A model generated the notes under the pieces. That model was not told the origin of the DNA. It made no database searches and worked only from the letters and a program-made list of their open reading frames with translations. Source: Aphelocoma coerulescens (taxonomy: Eukaryota; Chordata; Aves; Passeriformes; Corvidae). Taken from it: DNA of 64,000 bases. Both the position numbers and the translations under genes were made by a program. How positions within the stretch are numbered: position 1 is the first letter of the stretch; each line of letters starts with the position of its first letter. The DNA lies in assembly GCF_041296385.1 (NCBI RefSeq), contig NC_091015.1, positions 54,874,345 through 54,938,344 of the forward strand, given 5' to 3'. Positions 46,875 through 57,964 of this stretch are shown here, piece by piece.

Positions 46875-48033
46875 ATGGACAAGTACGACGATCTGGGCCT
46901 GGAAGCGAGCAAGTTCATCGAGGACCTCAACATGTACGAGGCCTCCAAGGACGGTCTCTTTCGGGTGGACAAAGCTGCCGGCAACAACCCCGAGTTCGAG
47001 GAGACCAGGCGGGTGTTCGCCACCAAGATGGCTAAGATCCACCTCCAGCAGCAGCAGCAGCAGCAGCAGGAGGAGATGCTGATGGCCGCGATGAACGGAG
47101 GGGCTGCCGCCTTCCACCCCCCCCGTCCCAGCCCGCCGGTGGCGCGGGGTTCCAAGCCGCCCCCCGCCGCCGAGGGGCCGCGGGCGAGGCTCTGCGAGGG
47201 AGGGGAGCGGGGCTTCGGAGACAGCGGCGCACGTGCCGAGGCCCCAGGGAGCCAGGCCGGGCGCCGGGGCTGGGAAGCGGAGCCCGACAGGATCCCCAGA
47301 GTGGGGGGCTCACAGCCTGGCCCGGGGCGCGGGGAGCAACAGGCTGGGAGCCCCGGCGAGCCCCAGCCCTGCCGCGGCGGGCAGGAGAACGGCGGCGAGG
47401 GGAGGCGAGGTGTCGGGGGCCGTGACCCGATGCCAGCCGGACAGAGGTCCTCCTCCTTCTCAAACGCCGGGACCCCACCGGCACCCTCGGTGGGGCCAGA
47501 GGAGCCCGCGCCACAGCAGAGGTCCTCATCCTTCTCGGCACCCTCAGCGCAGCCCACACGAGGGTTTTCAGGCTCCGCTGAGCCCTGCGGTCCCAAAGCC
47601 GGAGGAGAAGGCAGCCAGCTGTGGTACCAGGGTGTCTCGCTGTCCTTCCCACCAGGCTCCGCACCCGCTGCTCCCAGTGTGGAATACCAGCACGCCGCTG
47701 CCTACCCCAGCCCAGGCGGTCACTTCGTGGCCCACGGTCAGAACCACAGGCCCGCCAGCAGCAGTGGGAATGCTGAGCCGGGCTCCTCGCGCCTGGCCTC
47801 ACGAGGGGTGGTGGCTCCCAATGCGCCGCAGATGCTTTTCCCGGAGGGCGTGAGCGGGCCACGGTCAGACTCTGGGCACCTGGATGGCTCCAGCACAGCA
47901 AAGGTGAAGCTGCCCTGCCAGACCCTCCTTCCGCAGCCGGAGCAAGGGCCGTCGGCGGCCGAGCTGAAGCTGGAGGCACTGACCCAGCGCCTGGAGCAGG
48001 AGATGGATGCTCGGCCAAAGGCCGATTACTTTG
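46875..48033 (+). CDS. LIMD1: LIMD1 first coding exon (pre-LIM region)
   Basis: The exon codes 386 residues plus one base and ends GATTACTTTG at a GTAAGG donor. It is very GC-rich. The polyglutamine tract is eight pure CAG codons at 47046-47069. The frame stays open upstream to an ATG at 46569, but MDKYDD at 46875 is the conserved start. The downstream frame past 48033 (to 48230) is intron. It is shorter than the equivalent human region, which I infer reflects loss of low-complexity sequence. Confidence 0.94.
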
Positions 48034-51000
48034 GTAAGGAGGCAGTCCGCCCGTCGGCACGAGGAGGGCTCACTGCAGTGTCACGGCAGGGTTCAGACCT
48101 GCAGGATTGCATTTGCCTGTACATCTGCTTGGTTGTGCTCCGTCAGTTGCCCAGAGCAGGTTTTTTTAATTTAACTTTTACTTATCACAGGGATTGGAAG
48201 CTCTTCCTCCTGCTACACCTTTTTCTTTAATCCCACATCTCTAATTTTAAAGCAAAGGTAGTTTAGCAGCTTTGGGGAGGGCAGTGCTGGGAAGAAGCTG
48301 GAACAGCATGTATTGAAGTGCCCTTCATTGCCAGCAGGGAGGCACTTAACTTTTCTTGACAGTACTCCTGGTTCTCTGTGTCTTACAAGGATGCATCCCG
48401 ACCATGAGTGGGTGGGAAGGCAGCCATCCAGCCTGCGGAGGAGTCGTGCCTGCATAGGCTGCAGTCATGGAGAAGGGCATGGAGCTCAGGAAAGAGAGAA
48501 GTAGCTTGGGGATGGGGAGGGCAGTGGTTTCCCAAAGTTGCCAGTGTTTCCCTCTGCCCCCAGGTGCTCGTTCCCATCAGCAGAAAGGATCGGTGCATCC
48601 TGAAGATGGCAGAAAAGCAGGCAGTACGTACATTCTTACCTAAATCTTGGGTCTGTGAGGAGTCCAGACCACCACCAGAAGTTATCACTGGCACTTGGCA
48701 GTGAAAAGGAACCACTTATATGTGAAGAGCTCCCAATGAGAATATTAAATGTCCTTCTGGATTAAATTGATTTGCTACCCCAGGATGGCGGGAGGTCAGG
48801 GGCAAATTGAGTGTTTCCTTTCCCTGCTGTGCCACTTCACAATTTAACAGCAGATAAGACAGTTCAGCTTTTGGGAGAGGGAAACCCCGAGTTTCTGGGA
48901 AGGCTGGAAACTCCATGGTTAACTTAAGAAATGATGAGAGCAGGCCAGGTGTATGGATTTTCCTCATGATTTTAGACTCGCAGTCCCAGAAGTAGAGCAG
49001 GGACAGATTAAACTCTTCAGCCTGGTGCTGAGGAAGGGTTTGCATCTCAGCCTGCACAGGTGCTGTTGTACAGGGTCCTGTCTGGTGGGGTCGGTGGGTG
49101 GCTCAGTGGTGGCCTGAGCCACGCAAGAGCTTCACACCGAGCTTTGGGGATGTAGCTGGAGGGACCACCGAGCGCTCAGCTGCAGATTGCATAACAAAAT
49201 GTGTTTCTTGGCAGCAGGTGGGGGGACTTGCCCGCAAAGGACTGTGCTGGGGTTGTTTATCTTGGTATCCGAGACTGGATTAAGCCCTGTGGCAGGGCAG
49301 GGGCATTTTTTATCCTGTCGCAGGAAAGTGATGTGTTGAGCTGCTCTACTCACGGTGTTTTGGCCCAAAACCAAGTTTTGGCACTTTCTGTCCTGTGCAG
49401 GAAGCGCGCGGTTTGAATGAGCTCAGGGAGCCTAGTGGGGGGGGGGGGGCTGAATGCCATGGCAAGGAGCTGATAATGGAGATGGGACTGGGGCAGCAGA
49501 CTCGTGGGAGGCGGTGCTCAAAAATGGGAATGTTTTTCTGGAGGTGACATTCAGCTCCACTGGAGAGGTGTCAGGGGTCTCTCCAACGGACCCTGCCGTG
49601 TCTTCTCACAGTGCATGTAAACCAGCTAGGTCATACCTCATCCAAAGTGTGCCTGGGGACGGGCTGAGGAGGTGGAGGAACCCGGCTGATGGTTAGATTA
49701 CTTCTACATTTTTGTCTCAAAATATGGATGCGAGGCAGGAGGAGGCTTTTGTCCTGTGGGAGATTTATAGTGAAGCAGGAATATTTCTGGCAGCACGGAG
49801 AGCCCGGCTGGTCAGGTGGCTGAGTTAGCAGTGAGCCCCAGGGAGGGAGGAGATGCGGAGGCTGCCTGATCCCCAGTGAGGTGTTTTGACATCCTCCTGG
49901 CCGGAGATTTTGCACCAGGGTGTAATGTCTGAGAAATTTGGGAAGGAGGAGAGGGAGAGGAAAAAAAGAAATTACGCAGTCATGGCAGAGGAAAAAGTTA
50001 AGTTTTGTGGAGCCTCAGCTCAGCAGGGGAAGGTTCAGCAGATCTGCCCTGCTTCGGACCAAGGAACAGGAAGGAGCAAGTATTGAAGTATTTTAATTCT
50101 GGGCCTCCTCCTCCCCCTCTCTTTCTCACTTTTATTTTCATTTTTTGCACAGTTACCTTATGTCCTTTGAAGGAATAAAGAGCACGGCTGGTCTTCTCAA
50201 TTATTTTTTGCTATGCCCTACCCTCAAGCTACCGAACTTTAGGATGTAAAAGAAACACTTTTATGCAATAGTGATAAAAAGGATCAATAGTTTGTTTTGC
50301 TGCAGACTTTTCCCCCAGTGGAGGGAAGTCTATTGCAGCAGCTTTGAAGTTCATCAGAGCCAGGAAATGAAACCAGGACTAACGTAAAAGTGACCTATGT
50401 ATTTTTTTAAAAATGTTTTCAGTTCTCCTAATTTTGTGTGCTGCTTTTGTAATAAGTGGATATTTTTGAAGATGGATCTGTCTGTCAAGTTAACATATTG
50501 TCCTTCAGTCTGTCTCAGTCAGGACCAGATATTTATAATGAACAATTAATTCTGATCACGGTAAAGGAACTGCTTTCTCCTTCACTACGTGAAAACGTGC
50601 GCTTGTAAGTGAAAGCCTAGGAAAGGATAAGCCAGGGACTAGGAAAAATACAGGTAGGATGCTGTGCTGAGGAATAGCAGTCTTATCTATCAGCACCAAC
50701 TTGCTGTGCAAAATGGTTTTGTCTGCTCCAAGTAGGTGTAATAAGTGAAAGGAAAGAAGCAAACAAAGCCAAGAATTTTCTCTGGGTTTTTTTCCTTTTT
50801 TTTTTTATTAAATAGTGAGCTACATCTGAGCTGCATGGGCTGCACATGTCTCTGGAGGAATTTCTGTTCTCCAAGAGGGCTTTTGAAGTGCTGACTTGAT
50901 TTATGTGGGCTGTCAAGGAGGACATAGGGAGTCTCAGGTGTCACCCAGGTCTTTTGCCTGGGGAAGGAAAAGCTGAAGTTGCTCCCTAGAGAGTCTGGTT

Positions 51001-54000
51001 CTCATGCAGCAGAGAAGGGACCTCATGTTCCTGGGAGGTGTCACTGGAAGCCAGCTTATGATGTATTTAGGTTTTGGTGTATTATTTCCAGGGAACATTC
51101 AGGAGTGAGATGCCCAAATCCCACTGATTTTCCATGATGTTCCTTTGGGTGCATCAGCCTTCATCTCCCCTTGGCAACACAGAAGGAGTGGTCAGGCAAG
51201 TTGCAAATCCTTTGTTAGCATCACCCAAATGTTTAGGATTAGGTGAAGCAGCATCATCCCAAGGACTGAATTTTTCTGATGAGTTTTCAGGTGAGAGCCA
51301 GACATTCACAACCAAACTGAGCATCTGCCTGCACTGCCTGGAAGTGACTTAGTAGAGGAGGGGAGGGGCTGAGATGTGTTGGGGTCTGCAGGGAAGTTTG
51401 ACATCTGTGTATTTGCAGGCACAGATGGGTGCTTTTAGAGGTGTAACATGTAGCATCACGTTTTTACCAGTGCTTTTTTCATACAGCTAGATGGAAATCT
51501 CCACCTGATGAGGATTATCCACACCCTTACCAAGAGCTTTTTATGAAACCATTTTTATGAATAGTTTTCATGTCATAAATATTTGTTTGGTGTTGTATTC
51601 TGGCTTTCTTGTTATTTACAGCAGAGCTGATAAGCTGCGGGTGTTTTAGAAGGGCCCTGGGCATTTTGTTTTGCAGTGAAAAGCTGGGATGCTTCCCAGC
51701 AGTCAGGCAGAGAATATCTCATAGCAAAGTCTGCCGATTTTTTTTCCCCTTGGCAGAAGCAGAGCAGTAGCTGAACTGCTGAGCCCTGTGGAGACCTGGA
51801 ATCCCAGCACCTCTGAATGGGTGTGAGCAGCTCAAAGGCCAGCTTCTTTGGAAGCATAGTGCACGGTGGAATTAGTGTTTCACTGTTGGGATATGAAATG
51901 ACACGGAGTCTCCAGGCAGGTGCAAGAGGGAGCTTGTTTATTGCAAAAACCAGGCCTTTTTAAGCAGTTAGCCTGTTAGCAGCTTACACAGTTTTAAGGC
52001 ATAACAAACATAATTCAGCCAACCACCATACACCTCCATGTGAGCACACGACGGTCACGCAGCATGTTTTTCTACCCCTAATTCAGCTGTGTCTCTTTCC
52101 CACAGTCCTTTTCTACTTAGCCAAAGCAACAGGCCTGAGCCATGATTTTACAAAGGCAACAAGGCCTTCATTTTAGAAGGTTTTACCTATATGCAACATT
52201 TCACCACTGCTGAAACCTCAATTCACTTAACTTTGGGGCTGTACACATCCAGGGACTTTACTGAGCCCTGCTGATGGCGGGGCACCAGGACACTTTGTGT
52301 GCAGCAAAGGTAATCTCAGGGCTGAAAAGTGCAGAATTTCTGATTAAAATGAAAGTTCCTCCGAGTCTGTTTTGTCTGTGGGTGATGGTGACGGTGCCAT
52401 TTCCACTGAGAATGAGCAGAGGCATCCTTTGCTACCTTCTCGTGGGAGAGTACCAAAGCTGAAAGGAGACACCTGCCTGCAGCGGAGAGGAGGGGAGGCA
52501 GGGAGAGACAGATCCTGGTGGAACAAGGCAAGCTGGAAGGATCACGGCACTTGGACTAGTGGGTGTGTACAGATTGCAAAGCTTATCTCACTGCAAGGAA
52601 ACAAGCAAATAAGTATTGGCCTGGAATATGGCTCTTCAAGATTACAGCAGTATGTGCTTCTCCTCCCTTCCTCTTGGGAGCTCAGCTGAGTTTGCAAGCT
52701 AAGGAAAAGTCAACCAAAAGGAAAGAAAAAGCAAGGAGTTGAGGCAGAGGAGCAGCCAGGCTTTCAGGCCAGATACAGTAGGAGTGGGAACTGAAAGGAA
52801 TAAGGAGCCTCATTCATGTGGCATAATCTCTGACATCACTATAAGGTACTTAAAATGTCACTGACGTGAGTTTGATGGCATTTTTGTCCTTCACTGGCAG
52901 TGTGTACATGAAGGTCTGCAGCAAGGTTGAGGGTCAAGAACATGGCATGAAAAAGGGTACAGAAAACTTTTGCCTACTGACTCTGTGGTTCTTTGGGCAG
53001 GGAGTACCTGTCCATCTTTGTATAGACAACCCAGTCACTCAGTGGTGAATGGAACCAATCTGCCAAGTTTTCCAGGCACTCGGTCTCACCCGGGCCTCCA
53101 GATCTCCTTGAAATCACCTCTCCAGCAAGAGTTATTGCTCAGCAGCGGATAAGTGGCATAGCAAGGCATGCAATGTGTGTAATTTAGAGTCTGAGGTAGG
53201 ATTTACTTGGTTAAGGTGAGCCATGGGAAGGTGGGTTCACGTTCCAGAGCAATTCCAAAGTAAAACCAGGAGAACTAAGGATCACATTGTGTATGACAGG
53301 ATGAAGGCTTTTCTCAGCAGGCATTCTTTGAAACACATGTGTGCAAGTGGAGGGCTTGGTTCTCCTGGGATAAAAAGGTGGGTTGGAACACAGCAGCTGT
53401 ACCTGCACAGGGTCCTCCCTCTCAGAGTATCAAGCAGAGTTCTAATGGGGAGGACACTTGTGAAGGTACAACTTCTGCCAAGAGGCATCAGGGTCTACTT
53501 CTGGATTAGCTGTGTGTATGTGTGGACACATGGGGGATGATGGGAATGATGATACCAGAGGTGCAAAGACTCCTGGGGGGGTTCTTCTAAGTTCAGCTGG
53601 AGGTTCTTCAGCATAAATCCAGCCTCCTGTAAGGAGGGGGCAAAAAACAGTTACATCTGATGGAGAAGAGTCAATCTGATTGTGGAAATGTGGCTTGCAC
53701 AGAGTATGTGGAAGGGTAGGACAGACTTGCTGTTTCTGTTTTAGCCACATATGCAGACCCACACCACCAGAATCATCCTGCTGCTGCATTCCTCTTACTT
53801 GGGACCAAATTGGCATGGCGAGGAAATCTCACCACTGAAGCACTGTCACATTTGTCCATTCAAAACGAAGTGACAATAGTAGTAAACCCAACCAGGAGCA
53901 CATGTAGGAAAGCTTGGCTGTGCTGTATGTTGCTGAGAGGGGAGGTGCTGCTGAGAAGAAGAGGGGTGCTGCTGGAAGAACTGTGGTCTTGGTCTGTAGA

Positions 54001-57000
54001 TTGATGTTGTCTGAAATGTGGAAATAAATCATACCAACCAGTCCCAGAAAATGCTGCTGTTCAGCATGGCTTGTGTTGAAATTTTAGTGAGTCGGATACA
54101 GTAAGTAACTAAACTCCTTCTGGTGAGTGTGAAATAGCAGCACTTGGAGGAAAAAATGTCTCCAGGGGCTTTGAGTCTGGTGGTAAATGGAAATGCACTT
54201 GTTGAATTTTGAGGGTGGGACTGACATTTCAGAATGAGCACCGGGTTCCCTTTCATTTCTAGCAGCCCTAGAGGTCTGCATCCAACCTGTTGGATCACGT
54301 GAGCCAAGGCTGCTCCTGGTGACAGCCCTTCTGGTCTGCAGCGCTGAGTTGGAGTGTGGCAAGTGCTGGGAAGTGGCTTACAGGGCATGTTTTCGGTCCC
54401 AGCTCTGTTCCAAAGGTCCCTTTGTTCAGACTCTCAGCTGCAGCGCGGGCGGTTGCTTGCTGCATGATGCGAAAGGGAACAGAGATTTCTTTGTTGTCCG
54501 GGGCCGGCTGCCCTGCCGGCAGAAATTGAGCAGAAATCAGCAATTTCCATCTCTTTCCTTTCCCATATCTGGCTACCATTCTGCCTGTGCACTCGGGCAT
54601 GAATTTAGTGGTGCTGTGGATGTGTGGTGGTTTGGGTTTGTCATCCTGGTGGTAAAAGAGAAACCTGTCATTTCTTCTTAATAATGTTGTCTAAGGTTAA
54701 AAACCATAATTTCAGAGAGGATATCTGCTGGGATTGGTGCTTGCATAAACACTTGTAACGAGTGGCAAAGTTACCAAGCACAGGAGTCAGGGATCTTGCT
54801 GAACTGTGGCTGCTCAGGATCCCTCTGCTTCACACTGAGGACAGAAGTTTTTGCTAAAAGCCACTCCATGCCAAGAAAACTACCCGGAATTGCTGACTAG
54901 TGTCAGTGGCATGTGGGGCTGGAGTGATGCTGCTGACATTTTAACACCAGCAGAAAGCACAGTCAGCACTGTTTCGGGAAATAGCCGTCGGAGCTGGCGT
55001 GGAGCAGGGCGCAGAGCCCGTTTTGCAGTGGGATGGGGTTGGAGGTGGCCCCGGCTGCACTGGCTTCCATCAGCTGGCTCTGCACACGTGCTGCCAACCT
55101 CAGCGGCTGGCTGCTGTCAGCAACAGGTTTTTCCTTGCTTTTTCCTTGCATAGCCGAAGCCAAAAGATCAGGGTCATTGTGACAGCAGGGAGTGAATGGG
55201 AAAAAAAGTGGAAAGGAAAAGTCAAGAAAAATCACATTTTTTCCCCCCCCTCTTTCAGGACAGGTGTGCTGAGAGTTAGAGATGAAGGCTCAAGTATGTT
55301 GGTTAAAATACTTCAGAATATTATGTCTGGAAAAAGCCAAAACTTATTTAGAGAGTACTTTCACTTGCTACTGAGATTTAATAGGCTTTCAAGTAAGATT
55401 TAGCAGATACATGTAAGAACATAAACTAGATTCAGATGTGCCATAATGCCATTTTTCAATTGTCAACCTTGGCACAGGATATGTAGGAATATTTATAGCA
55501 TGTCTGGTTATTACATAGTTGAATAATTGAGCACATTACAGTTTTTACAGAAAACATTGTCTTTATTTTAAAAGCCCTTTCATTCCATGACTTTATTTTC
55601 CATGTTTTAGGGGCCTAAATATTGAAAGAAGTGGGTAAAAGGGTTAATCAGGTGGTGAAATGGAGCATGGCCTGAAAGGAAGGTGGCAAGGTGGTCAGGG
55701 TGGTCGAAGGCTGGGAGGTGGAGGAAGGTTTTGGTACAGATGCAGGAGCCTTGACAGCTCATGCAGGATCAGTCCTGTTGGGGAACCCAGAGGGGCAATG
55801 CCTATGCTCTGAAGCGTAATGGGATAGACAGGAGATGGCAGAGGTAATTTCTGCCCTCCATGGGGTTTGCTTTAGCATACTTAATAGTGGCTTATGCCTG
55901 CCAGCATCTTTACTGGGTGCTGTGCCTGCACTCAGCTGCTGTGCCTTCTGCCTCCTGCTTCTTCTTGCTGCTCATCCACAGTCAGGGTTCACCCGGTTGC
56001 TTTGTGGAAAGGAGGAAATCGGAGCATGCTGGTGAAGTTTTCTGGAGCAGCCGCTCATTGGCACGGAGAAGGGGAAAATGCAGCGCTTGCAGTGCAATAA
56101 ATGTGTCAGCTCTGTGGAAAGCCTGGTGGGTGTCGTGGAAAATTGGCAGGTTTTCTGCTCTCGAAACTTTCTGCTTGGCATTGCTGTAGTCAAGAGGGAA
56201 TTTTGAGTCGTTAGCTCTTGTGTCAGATCATTGCACAGAAACTCAGGCTGCCACTGAATGTGCACATTCCTGGGAGAGCACATCCATTTGAAAAGCCAAC
56301 TTTTTATTATCTCTGCCTTGACCTTTTTTTTTTAATCTTTTTTTCTAATGCCTGTACGATTTATATTTCTTAAAATGTTTCTTTCAATAAATGAGATAAA
56401 CTTGCTCAGTTCAAAAAGAACCAGAACGTTTTGCTCACTTGGTGCCAGCCTGAGTGCTGGGGTGGGCCCACAGCCAAGCAAGCATTTCAGTTAGAGTAGG
56501 ATTTGGACAAAACAAAGTAACTAATTATTCTTTGCAGCCTTCTCTCCAGGTTTGTGTCAGTTTGGACTCTGGCTCTGAGTGCAGCGGGCCTTGGCGCAGT
56601 GCTGGGACGGCTTTCAGCGTGCTGGTTGAATGCACACAGGCAGCTGCAGCACAGAGAGCCAGGTCTGCTCTGCAAAAACCAAGTGTCAGCTTTTCAGCAG
56701 CCATGTGTATGCTACTGCAAGGGACTCCCGAGTGGTTTTATCCATGGAGTGTGAAAACTGACGGCCATGGCTATCGGCTGCAGGAAGAAATTGTTACCCA
56801 CCCTGGCAGTGCAAGCCTGGTGCTGCCAGAGTTGAGTTACTTTTCAGCACTGTCATAAGCACAGTGGACTTCTTCCTAACTTTCTCCAGACTTTTCCAAT
56901 TGCTCTGGAGCTTGCAGTGCCCCAAAAGAGGTGAAGTTTTGTTTACCAACCTTGGCATAACTAAGGATCTCCACCAAGATGATGCTGTCCCTCCTCCTGG

Positions 57001-57964
57001 GCTGGTAGGAGTGAGGTGTGACTGACAGTCCCTTGACCAGGGATTTTAAGAGCCAGAATGAATGGGACAGGGTAGTGGTGCAAGGAGAGACCTGAAGGTG
57101 AAGTCACATCGGAGTCATTACAGACCAGAGACAGAAACACATCATCTGTTTTTCCTTCACACTGTCCCTTATTTATTTGCTTAAACAGAGGTTCAAGTTT
57201 CTCATTTAGAGGTAGTTCAAGGGTGATGCTACTTTAAAAACAGCCTGTCACAATCACAGGGTAATGCCTGAAGTAAGTAAAGTGGCTTGATGTGCCGTTT
57301 TCCTCGGTAAGAGAGGTAGGTGTCAGGTAGTCTAGCTCTGTTTTGTTGGGAAATCATTAGGGCCTTCAGCAGGCACAACTGGGGTCTGAAATGGATTATT
57401 CAAAGGAGCTAAGTGAAGATCTGTGTTTTCCTCACCTCAGTTGCAACCAACAAGCTTATCTTATACGGTAAGTGGCAGAAACTGCTGGTCTGAGCACCAC
57501 TCATTAATACTCACTGCTTTTGTGAGGGTCCTTCAGCAGGTTTATATATATATAAAGGTTGTCAGGAAGGATGGGAGAAGGAAGGAGATGTCACTGCACC
57601 TGGACAGGACTGTTCTTGTGCAGTTTATTTTTTTGCAAACGTCTTTCACCCTGGAGGTTTGATGACCGTCATGACCACTGTTAACAGCATCTCTCAGGGC
57701 AGGCGATGGTGATGTCACCTACATCTTGTGGCTTCAGTGAACCACTTGGTCCTAAGCTGTTCAGCCACCATGATGAGCTACACGTGTTGTCACCCAACCA
57801 GTGACCCCAGCCATCCCCTCAGGTCCCACTTGTGACCTCTGTCTCCCTCTTCTGTCTTCCAGGTACCTGCGTGAAGTGCAGCAAGGGTGTGTATGGAGCA
57901 AACCAGGCTTGCCAGGCCATGGGCAACCTCTACCATGACAGCTGCTTCACCTGTGGAGCCTGCA
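46875..57964 (+). CDS. LIMD1: LIM domain-containing protein 1, N-terminal part (2 exons, 3' part outside window)
   Basis: LIMD1 is an Ajuba/Zyxin-family adaptor. Family members shuttle between adhesion sites, cytoplasm and nucleus; human LIMD1 is reported to act in Hippo signalling (LATS), HIF degradation (PHD2/VHL), miRNA silencing and RB-dependent repression. The visible CDS (46875-48033 joined to 57863-57964) encodes 420 residues and one further base. It starts MDKYDDLGLEASKFIEDLNM, the conserved LIMD1 N terminus, in a strong Kozak context (A at -3, G at +4). A disordered Pro/Ser/Gly-rich region follows, with eight glutamines at 58-65 and two QRSSSFS motifs (190-196, 215-221). Next is the pre-LIM helix LKLEALTQRLEQEMDARPKA and the first LIM zinc finger. 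Human LIMD1 is 676 residues; the remaining LIM exons lie beyond 64000. The conserved start and the LARS2 neighbour separate it from AJUBA and WTIP. Confidence 0.95.
47046..47069 (+). repeat. LIMD1: (CAG)8 coding tract
   Basis: Eight uninterrupted CAG codons encode Gln58-65 of LIMD1, right after the conserved N-terminal block. Confidence 0.95.
49437..49451 (+). repeat. Poly-G run, 15 nt
   Basis: Fifteen consecutive G residues in LIMD1 intron 1. The length is prone to slippage and sequencing error. Confidence 0.9.
51878..51883. repeat. Left target-site duplication TTTCAC
   Basis: Identical to the six bases directly after the LTR at 52199-52204. Confidence 0.9.
51884..52198 (-). mobile_element. 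Solo LTR of an endogenous retrovirus with 6-bp target-site duplication, antisense
   Basis: The 315-bp element starts TGTTG and ends CAACA (5-bp inverted termini with TG...CA ends). It is flanked by identical 6-bp direct repeats TTTCAC at 51878-51883 and 52199-52204. On the minus strand a TTAAAAA TATA-like box (opposite 51957-51963) is followed 14 nt later by an AATAAA poly(A) signal (opposite 51937-51942), then a short U5, the usual LTR order. A 6-bp duplication fits a class II (ERVK/beta-like) avian retrovirus. There is no internal viral sequence, so it arose by recombination between two LTRs. Confidence 0.92.
52199..52204. repeat. Right target-site duplication TTTCAC
   Basis: Identical to the six bases directly before the LTR at 51878-51883. 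Confidence 0.9.
57863..57964 (+). CDS. LIMD1: LIMD1 second coding exon (first LIM zinc finger)
   Basis: The exon is 102 nt, with acceptor TCTGTCTTCCAG and donor GTGAGT. Its first two bases complete Gly387. It encodes TCVKCSKGVYGANQACQAMG and NLYHDSCFTCGACS. The zinc ligands follow C-x2-C-x18-H-x2-C, then C-x2-C begins the second finger of LIM domain 1. The exon ends on one base of the next codon. The apparent reading frame into 58416 is intronic. Confidence 0.95.

Larger units (their letters stand above)
46470..48060 (+). promoter_or_regulatory. LIMD1: CpG island with LIMD1 promoter and first exon
   Basis: GC content and CpG density jump sharply from about 46470 and fall back after about 48060. 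Upstream of the start codon are GC boxes GGGGCGGGGC (46651-46660) and GGGGCGGGGCGGGGCC (46681-46696), typical Sp/KLF sites, and a CTCCG repeat near 46708-46725. There is no TATA box. This is the architecture of a broad, TATA-less promoter; the exact transcription start, probably between about 46690 and 46850, cannot be fixed from sequence. A CACGTG E-box with an ACGTG hypoxia-type core sits inside the exon at 47230-47235. Confidence 0.85.
48034..57862 (+). other. LIMD1: LIMD1 intron 1, 9.8 kb
   Basis: The intron holds the solo LTR at 51884-52198, a 15-nt G run at 49437-49451, and ordinary DNA of moderate GC content. Many open frames of 60-134 codons occur but overlap one another on both strands and show no domains. 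First introns often carry enhancers; I cannot identify any from sequence alone. Confidence 0.75.

Noticed and set aside
46469..47596. Long antisense open frame (375 codons) over LIMD1 exon 1, with further ones of 342 and 242 codons
   Set aside because: They mirror a stop-poor GC-rich coding exon; no domains, Arg/Pro/Ala-rich composition, and the + strand product is a clear LIMD1.
48034..48230. Continuation of the LIMD1 frame beyond 48033
   Set aside because: A GTAAGG donor follows TTTG, and exon 2 joins in phase to rebuild the conserved DYFG-x-C start of the LIM region.
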